Shown here: positions 6,090-10,404 of the stretch, piece by piece
Layout: each line of letters starts with the position of its first letter
Numbering within the stretch: position 1 is the stretch's first letter
Assembly: GCA_003233615.1 (NCBI GenBank)
Contig: QIMB01000284.1
Coordinates: forward strand, 1-10,404
Direction: 5' to 3'
DNA from: Nitrospirota bacterium
GTDB lineage: Bacteria > Nitrospirota > Nitrospiria > Nitrospirales > UBA8639
DNA: 10,404 nucleotides
Translations under genes and position numbers: made by a program
The notes under the pieces: generated by a model
Database searches by the model: none
Told to the model about the DNA's origin: nothing
What the model saw: only the letters and a program-made list of their open reading frames with translations

Positions 6090-7504
6090 TGACGTTTCGC
6101 TTGATGTTTGGGGCCTTGGCAGCCTTCAGTTTATTAGTAGGAGAGTTTGGATTGAGTAATATAGCCATTGCAAAAGATGAGACTCTTTCTGCAACTCCAA
6201 TTTCCGCGGTTTCGAAGGACGACATCGAACGGATTGTGGATCAACGGTTGGAAGAGATTCTTTCTCGTACACCTCAAAACACTCCTCCAACCGATTTTGA
6301 GCAAATACCCGGCTTAGGTCAAACCAATAGAACTCAACAGAGGATTCAACAAGGAAGCAACGAGGTGATGACTGGTGGCAATATTCTTCAAGGTGGCCGC
6401 ACCATTTATGCTAAACCCTTCGTGCGTGCACCAAAAACCATCCTCGGCGGTTACATAGACTTCATGATCTCAGACTGTAATAACGCAGGGTCACGTGATT
6501 GCCGAGAAGGGCTTGAGTTTGACCAAGAACGATTTGTACCATTCTTTTATTCGCAAATCACGGATCGACTGAGCATCGCAACCGAACTTGAAATTGAGCA
6601 TGGTGGGCCTCAAGGCAATCAAGGCGATGGGGACGTCAAGATCGAATTCGCTGCCATGGACTATCGGTTCAACGATTTGTTGAACCTGAGAGCCGGGATC
6701 CTTTTGATTCCTTTGGGTCGGTTCAATCTTGTTCATGACACACCATTGAATGACCTTCCCCTTCGGCCCATGGTCAGCCGCTTGATCATCCCTTCGACCT
6801 TTGCCGAATCTGGCGTGGGGATTTTCGGCACGTTCTACCCCACACAACTGGCCAAGGTCGACTACGAATTTTACGTCACCCAAGGATTTGATGGAGGAAG
6901 CAGCGCTCCAGGTGGAGCCACGTTCGGAGAAGAAGGGTATCGAGGACGCCGAGGCAGCTTTCAAACCGATAATAATGAAAATAAAGCCATCGCCAGTCGA
7001 GTGGCGGTGAGTCCTTTCCTGGGCATTGAAGTCGCAGGCTCCGTACATCATGGAAAATGGGACGATGAGGGTGACCACTTTATGACTATTTTTGCGATAG
7101 ACGGCTTAATTCAACGGGGCCCCTTTGAATTGCTCGGAGAGGCCGCTTGGACGCGAATTGGAGGAGGTTCGAAAAATCCTGATGCAGCCAATGGAACACC
7201 TCCTAAACGAATGGACGGGTATAACGTACAAGCCAATTACCATTTCATGCCGGAATTTCTCAAACGAATGGCTCCGACGCATTTTGGTGATTCTTCCACG
7301 TTCACGGCCATTGTGCGATGGGGAGAGGTCGACACCAATTCTCAACGGAAAGGAAATATCAATGAGATACAACGACTCACTCTCGGGTTCAATTTCCGAC
7401 CTGTTGAAGATTCCGTGCTCAAATTCGCTTGGACCTTTAACGACCACAAAGATGATCCCCAGTCACGCAACGGCTGGCAGATGGCGTGGGCCACGTATTT
7501 CTAA
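6089..7504 (+). CDS. Outer-membrane beta-barrel porin-like protein
   Basis: A 471-aa outer-membrane protein. Residues 1-28 are a Sec signal peptide ending in NIAIA before K29. A short helical or coiled stretch follows (SKDDIERIVDQRLEEILSR, 42-60), then a linker, then a long series of amphipathic strands. The block LRAGILLIPLGRFNLVHDTP with IIPSTFAESGVGIFG resembles phosphate-selective-porin-like outer-membrane proteins. The C-terminus ends WATYF with the terminal Phe expected for BAM recognition. C130 and C138 could form a disulfide in an early loop. I chose the ATG at 6089 over the one at 6074 because GGGAG lies 8 bases before it and the signal peptide fits better. It is followed after 3 bp by a lipoprotein gene. 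Substrate is unknown; the Fur-like sites upstream make an iron-related solute plausible. Reverse-strand frames here are shadows. Confidence 0.85.
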   Translation: MTFRLMFGALAAFSLLVGEFGLSNIAIAKDETLSATPISAVSKDDIERIVDQRLEEILSRTPQNTPPTDFEQIPGLGQTNRTQQRIQQGSNEVMTGGNILQGGRTIYAKPFVRAPKTILGGYIDFMISDCNNAGSRDCREGLEFDQERFVPFFYSQITDRLSIATELEIEHGGPQGNQGDGDVKIEFAAMDYRFNDLLNLRAGILLIPLGRFNLVHDTPLNDLPLRPMVSRLIIPSTFAESGVGIFGTFYPTQLAKVDYEFYVTQGFDGGSSAPGGATFGEEGYRGRRGSFQTDNNENKAIASRVAVSPFLGIEVAGSVHHGKWDDEGDHFMTIFAIDGLIQRGPFELLGEAAWTRIGGGSKNPDAANGTPPKRMDGYNVQANYHFMPEFLKRMAPTHFGDSSTFTAIVRWGEVDTNSQRKGNINEIQRLTLGFNFRPVEDSVLKFAWTFNDHKDDPQSRNGWQMAWATYF

Positions 7505-7507
7505 AAG

Positions 7508-7948
7508 ATGAATCGATCCCTTCTTAGTGTTTGCGTTGCGTTCTTCCTCTCTTCGGGGTGTGCTGGCTGGTACAGCGCGCCCCGAGTTGCCACGACCTGT
7601 TCACTAGATGAAAGCTGGAGCGTTGCCCTGGCAAGCCTGCAAGAATTTGAATTGCGCCGAATCGATAAAGCCAATGGCGTCATTGAAACTGCTTGGATTT
7701 CGGTCCATAACCCCAAGACCGTTAGTGGCGGACTCTTTCAACGCAGCATGAATGAAGAACGGGCCCGATTTATTTTGAATATCACCCCTGAAAAAAATGG
7801 CAGCCAGATCACCGTCAAACAAATTCGGGAATTCTGGTCACCACAAGGCGTGCAATCTCGTGCGTGGCGCCAAATACCCCCCCATGAAGAACAAGAACGC
7901 CAATTAACAACCCGCATTCACAACCGGTTAAAGAGGCAGGCATGTTAA
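7508..7948 (+). CDS. Small lipoprotein, flavin/porin operon
   Basis: A 146-aa predicted lipoprotein: a short signal peptide with lipobox LSSGC (C18). The mature domain has the pattern CSLDESWSVALASLQEFELR, then ANGVIETAWISV, then RARFILNITPEKNGSQITVKQI, an alpha-beta arrangement reminiscent of BamC/NlpB-type domains. That likeness is only by eye. The start is 3 bases after the porin stop codon with no strong ribosome-binding site, suggesting translational coupling, and its 3' end overlaps the FMN-binding gene by 7 bp. Likely location is the periplasmic face of the outer membrane, perhaps as a partner of the porin; function unknown. Confidence 0.75.
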   Translation: MNRSLLSVCVAFFLSSGCAGWYSAPRVATTCSLDESWSVALASLQEFELRRIDKANGVIETAWISVHNPKTVSGGLFQRSMNEERARFILNITPEKNGSQITVKQIREFWSPQGVQSRAWRQIPPHEEQERQLTTRIHNRLKRQAC

Positions 7949-8661
7949 CTTTTTCTCATTCATCCATCATCCAAAAACTTTTCATGGCTAGCATAATCCT
8001 CTTCCTCGCAGGAGCAAACATTTCCTCCCTGCATGCCGCAGAACCCAATCTTGAGAAGATTTGGGACCATGAGCTGAAGCGGTGGCTGAATCCCGAGGAA
8101 CTCGGACACATGGAAGTCTATTTCACGGAAGATGAAGCCGCCACAGTCATGTTCCCCGAATCGGGAAACATTCGTCGGGAGACACTTTCGTTGACTGCCG
8201 AACAAAAAGTCCTCGTTGAACAAGGCATTGGATGGAAGTTTCCCGAAACGTCGTTCACAGTGTATATCGGCGAAACACAAGGCAAAACCGACGGGTATGC
8301 TATTGTGCAAAACACCATTGGCAAACATCGTCCCATCACATATATGGTCGGGATTGATGCCGAAGGCGAGGTTGCCAACTTTGAAGTCCTAATCTATCGC
8401 GAAGCCCGTGGCAACGAAATCGCCACAAAACGCTTCAATTACCAATATCAAGGGAAAGATGTTCGTGATCCCATTCGCATCAATCGAGACATTATTAATA
8501 TTTCCGGTGCCACAATGTCGGTTCGTTCGGCCAGCGCCGGGGTGAAACGAGTCCTTGTCCTGGTTAATGAGTTTTATTTAAAGCCACTCGGGCTGGGCAC
8601 AAACACGATGGTGGCTGGAAATGCCGAGAAAGGGTTCTTTGAATCCCTTCTAGGATTCTAA
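7942..8661 (+). CDS. Periplasmic FMN-binding domain protein, ApbE substrate
   Basis: A 239-aa exported flavoprotein. Residues 1-32 are a signal peptide (cleavage near LHAA). The middle region includes a helix with EELGHMEVYFTEDEAATVMFP. The FMN-binding domain runs from about residue 105 (FTVYIGETQGKTDGYAIVQ) to 210. It contains DIINISGATMSVRSASAGVK (183-202), where S188-G-A-T191 is the flavinylation motif; T191 is the expected acceptor of FMN. The family carries covalent FMN as a one- or two-electron carrier outside the cytoplasm, as in RnfG and NqrC. A GAGGCAGG ribosome-binding site precedes the ATG, inside the end of the upstream lipoprotein gene. A membrane-protein gene follows after 17 bp. 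ApbE, encoded on the opposite strand of the same locus, should modify it. Confidence 0.92.
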   Translation: MLTFSHSSIIQKLFMASIILFLAGANISSLHAAEPNLEKIWDHELKRWLNPEELGHMEVYFTEDEAATVMFPESGNIRRETLSLTAEQKVLVEQGIGWKFPETSFTVYIGETQGKTDGYAIVQNTIGKHRPITYMVGIDAEGEVANFEVLIYREARGNEIATKRFNYQYQGKDVRDPIRINRDIINISGATMSVRSASAGVKRVLVLVNEFYLKPLGLGTNTMVAGNAEKGFFESLLGF

Positions 8662-8678
8662 ATGAAGAACGCTATTGA

Positions 8679-9191
8679 ATGCGAAATTTCAATGCCCGCT
8701 TTCGCCTCCGCGACACTGACCGTCATATACGACTGGTCTATACCTGGTTTCTGCTTCTCATGCTATCCGGTTTTGTCTTCACCTTTGTGTGGGCGCACGA
8801 TATGACCCAACTCACACCCAAAGGCCTGGCGGCTCATTATCGAGGCTCGGATGCCAACTTCGGTGAGCCCATGTCGTTCGGGCAGTTATCAGAAACGATG
8901 CATTTCCATCTGTTTACCATGCCTGTGGTCTTTATGATTTTGGTACATGTCCTGTATTTAACGATGATCAGCCCGTTTCTCAAGGTTCTCACAACATGGA
9001 TTTCATTTGTGGGCGTCACGTTGGATCTTGTGTCACCATGGCTCATTACCTATGTGTCACCCATGTTTGTCTTTACCATGCTCACTGGCGATATGCTGAT
9101 GGTCATCGGATTTCTCATTATGTTTATCGTGCCCATGTATGAAATGTGGTGGCAAAAAGCCGCCTTCATGATGCCGGAGTCAGACGACTAA
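8679..9191 (+). CDS. Four-helix membrane protein, candidate redox partner of the flavoprotein
   Basis: A 170-aa inner-membrane protein with four predicted helices (about 20-38, 79-98, 105-126, 129-152), a basic N-terminus (ARFRLRDTDRHIRLVYTW) and an acidic C-terminus. Helix 2 is preceded by H75 and H77 and contains H90 (HLFTMPVVFMILVHVLYL). The 13-residue step from H77 to H90 is close to the spacing of heme-ligating histidine pairs in b-type cytochromes. H40 at the end of helix 1 and H53 in the loop are further candidates. A role as quinol- or heme-linked electron donor to the FMN protein is inferred from these residues and the gene order; I do not recognise a named family. The ribosome-binding site is weak, and another ATG at 8662 opens only a short out-of-frame ORF. 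It is the last gene of the series. Confidence 0.75.
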   Translation: MRNFNARFRLRDTDRHIRLVYTWFLLLMLSGFVFTFVWAHDMTQLTPKGLAAHYRGSDANFGEPMSFGQLSETMHFHLFTMPVVFMILVHVLYLTMISPFLKVLTTWISFVGVTLDLVSPWLITYVSPMFVFTMLTGDMLMVIGFLIMFIVPMYEMWWQKAAFMMPESDD

Positions 9192-9206
9192 AGATCATTT
9201 CACTAC

Positions 9207-9420
9207 ACAGGGTCTAACCCAACAAAAGTATTGAAAGTTGCATAGACTCCTACGTAAACCATTAATTTTATTACAGAATTACCTAATTGCTCGCTCCCGT
9301 TTTTCGACCAAAAAAACGAACTGAAAACGGGAGTTCCAAATTTTGCGATTCAATAAGTTTTTCAACAGGTTAGACGAAATCCTCTGCAACTTTTCGTCCC
9401 TTTGTTAGGTTAGACCCTGT
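9207..9420. mobile_element. MITE-like element, 214 bp, with 40-bp terminal inverted repeats
   Basis: The first 40 bases (from ACAGGGTCTAACCCAACAAA) and the reverse complement of the last 40 (from ACAGGGTCTAACCTAACAAA) match at 32 of 40 positions without gaps, including 19 of the outer 20 and a second block GTTGCA at positions 31-36. There is no open frame of useful size inside, so it would be non-autonomous or a deleted insertion sequence. Flanks share only AC (9205-9206 and 9421-9422), so a target duplication is not convincing. A further GTTAGAC copy lies inside the right end (9369-9375). It begins 15 bases after the last gene of the flavin operon. Confidence 0.6.
9294..9333. repeat. Hairpin inside the MITE-like element
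   Basis: CTCCCGTTTT (9294-9303) pairs with AAAACGGGAG (9324-9333). An inner TCG (9304-9306) can pair with CGA (9317-9319), leaving an ACTG bulge. No T tract follows on the plus strand. It may still slow or stop transcription from the flavin operon, for which no other terminator is visible. Confidence 0.5.
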
Positions 9421-9625
9421 ACGGGCAACCTCGGCCAAAAAATTTTGAGGTAAAGAGGAAATTCGATAATTCACGCGGTGATTTGGAAAATGACGAAGTT
9501 TTCAAACTCGTGATTTATCGGTTTGCTACCCCACTGTTTTTATTGTTGTTTTGATGTGGCCGGCTGCAGCTGAATGCCGGCGCACATGCCATTGAGATAA
9601 TCTCGCTCACAGAATGGAAAACGCG
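9421..9625. other. Non-coding stretch between MITE-like element and recombinase
   Basis: No convincing gene. It holds a GC-rich inverted repeat, GCCGGC (9559-9564) and GCCGGC (9576-9581), around an 11-nt loop containing CAGCTG, and a perfect 11-bp palindrome GAGAT-A-ATCTC (9594-9604) located 22 bases past the recombinase stop codon. Neither is followed by a T tract, so they are not clear terminators; they may be part of the recombinase's mobile unit. Confidence 0.4.
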
Positions 9626-10210
9626 CTAGTCCCACATCCTTGAGGCAAAATCCCGCTGCTCGACACCGACCGCGTTGAGATAGATCGCGGTGGTTTTCAG
9701 GTCCGCATGGCCCAGCCATTTGGAGACCATGTTGAGCGGCACTTCTTTGGACAAGGCATGAATGGCAAACCCATGACGTAAGCCTTTGGGTGTCGCATGG
9801 GGCAGGATGGTATCAATCCCGGCTTGCTCCATCACGCCTTTGACCAACCGCCACGCATGCACCCGCGACCAGTTCCATAAGGGCTTTCGTCGCTTGCGTG
9901 TCTGCGCGTCTTTGATCGCGTGGACCAGCTCAAGCGTATCGAGATAGGCATCATGGACCGGGATCGCCCGCCAGATAATCTTCCCGCGTTTCTTGAGAGA
10001 ACGAATAAGGAGGACCTTTTCGGAAAGGTCCACTTTTGAAGGTCGTAAGGCCAGAGCTTCCGAGATACGGACCCCGGTATCATGCAAGGTATGGCAGAAG
10101 GTGCGGAGTTCGCCCGGTTCTTTGATGGCGGCATCATAGAAGGCGGTACGCTCATCCTGTGTCAGGTAGAGGCGATTGCCTTCAATATCGTATAATTCCA
10201 ATTCAGACAT
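9626..10210 (-). CDS. Stand-alone tyrosine recombinase, catalytic domain only
   Basis: A 194-aa site-specific recombinase of the tyrosine (phage integrase) class, which cuts and rejoins DNA through a 3'-phosphotyrosine. Visible catalytic set: R48 in TGVRISEAL, lysines K73/K74 in the SLKKRGK beta-hairpin, K142-G-L-R145-H146, H168 in WLGHADLKTT, and nucleophile Y177. The first residue of the usual H-x-x-R box is Lys here. About 190 aa is only the C-terminal catalytic domain; the SAM-like core-binding domain of typical integrases (300-400 aa) is absent. The frame stays open to 10306, but the residues before M at 10210 look non-coding and would cross a large palindrome, so I use 10210, with a weak GGAA upstream. 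Two palindromes lie directly upstream. The overlapping 9832-10155 frame is a shadow. Confidence 0.88.
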   Translation of the reverse strand: MSELELYDIEGNRLYLTQDERTAFYDAAIKEPGELRTFCHTLHDTGVRISEALALRPSKVDLSEKVLLIRSLKKRGKIIWRAIPVHDAYLDTLELVHAIKDAQTRKRRKPLWNWSRVHAWRLVKGVMEQAGIDTILPHATPKGLRHGFAIHALSKEVPLNMVSKWLGHADLKTTAIYLNAVGVEQRDFASRMWD

Positions 10211-10227
10211 TTTTCGTGAATTCCATG

Positions 10228-10265
10228 AAAATGTAACAGTTCTCTTAGGCGAAGTATTACATTTT
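10228..10265. repeat. 38-bp imperfect palindrome upstream of the recombinase
   Basis: AAAATGTAACAGTTCTC (10228-10244) and the reverse complement of 10249-10265 (AAAATGTAATACTTCGC) match at 14 of 17 positions around a 4-bp centre TTAG. It ends 18 bp before the recombinase start codon, so it lies in its leader or promoter. Candidate recombinase-binding or autoregulatory site. Confidence 0.65.
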
Positions 10266-10317
10266 TGGACACCTGAGACAAGGAAAATGGGTGTTTTCAG
10301 GACCAAACAGGCTCAAA

Positions 10318-10346
10318 ATGTAACACTATGGCCCATAGTGTTACAT
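10318..10346. repeat. 29-bp perfect palindrome
   Basis: ATGTAACACTATGG (10318-10331), a central C, then its exact reverse complement (10333-10346). Both ends carry the same ATGTAACA core as the 38-bp palindrome 52 bp away. On the minus strand the hairpin is followed by TTTTG and lies 6 bp past a possible stop codon at 10353-10355, so a terminator role is also possible. Confidence 0.75.
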
Positions 10347-10352
10347 GGGGAC

Positions 10353-10404
10353 TTAAAAAGACTTACGAAGGACAGCAATCAGTTGGTCCTTTGCCCTGAA
10401 TTTC
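10353..10404 (-). CDS. Possible 3' end of a gene running in from the right edge
   Basis: On the minus strand one frame is open from the window edge to a TAA at 10353-10355, encoding at least KFRAKDQLIAVLRKSF, which has a normal protein-like composition. Sixteen residues are too few to identify it or be sure it is coding; the palindrome just downstream would suit a terminator. Confidence 0.2.
   Translation of the reverse strand, partial: KFRAKDQLIAVLRKSF

Noticed and set aside
6491..7078. A 195-aa minus-strand open frame inside the porin gene
   Set aside because: The porin on the plus strand has a signal peptide, barrel motifs and terminal Phe; the reverse frame has atypical composition and no ribosome-binding site.
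9559..9581. GCCGGC inverted repeat as the recombinase terminator
   Set aside because: The stem is only 6 bp with an 11-nt loop and no T tract follows on the minus strand, so I list it only as a repeat in the non-coding stretch.
1..10404. CRISPR array, rRNA or tRNA genes
   Set aside because: No series of regularly spaced direct repeats and no tRNA or rRNA sequence was recognised on either strand.

Overview
The window comes from a Gram-negative (diderm) bacterium. It encodes an outer-membrane beta-barrel protein, lipoproteins with lipoboxes, and periplasmic proteins with Sec signal peptides. Base composition looks roughly balanced between GC and AT. I cannot place the taxon firmly; Nitrospirota or a proteobacterium would fit, but that is a guess.

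Left part (1-3745). A family 2 glycosyltransferase is encoded on the minus strand. A bidirectional-looking rho-independent terminator separates it from a minus-strand NTF2/SnoaL-like gene. Divergent from that gene is an HxlR-family winged-helix regulator with a Cys-x3-Cys N-terminus. The 179 bp between them holds three short palindromes that are good operator candidates. The regulator is followed 27 bp later by a YnfA/UPF0060 four-helix membrane protein. Then come an ATG-less open stretch and two small soluble proteins of unknown role; the second belongs to a family often auto-labelled 'ADP-ribosylation/crystallin J1'. This part looks like small accessory genes.

Central part (3746-9191), the most coherent locus. 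A minus-strand pair (lipoprotein of unknown family, then ApbE FAD:protein FMN transferase) diverges from a plus-strand series: Com-like zinc-finger protein, outer-membrane porin-like protein, small lipoprotein, FMN-binding periplasmic protein with the SGAT flavinylation motif, and a four-helix membrane protein with histidines H77 and H90 in and next to helix 2. The last four genes are packed with gaps of 3 bp, -7 bp and 17 bp. ApbE would attach FMN to the FMN-binding protein, giving an extracytoplasmic flavin-based electron-transfer system. A TTGACA promoter upstream of the series overlaps and is followed by two 14/19 matches to the Fur consensus, so iron control is a reasonable inference. The leader between the Com-like gene and the porin gene is rich in inverted repeats. 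One of them puts the porin Shine-Dalgarno sequence in a hairpin loop, and an alternative pairing would block it. This recalls how phage Mu Com controls mom translation.

Right part (9192-10404). A 434-bp non-coding stretch carries a 214-bp MITE-like element with 40-bp imperfect terminal inverted repeats (32/40 identical, no gaps). Beyond it is a minus-strand stand-alone tyrosine recombinase of 194 aa, a catalytic domain only. Two long palindromes (38 bp imperfect, 29 bp perfect) sit just upstream of it and share an ATGTAA core. They are candidate recombinase sites or autoregulatory elements.
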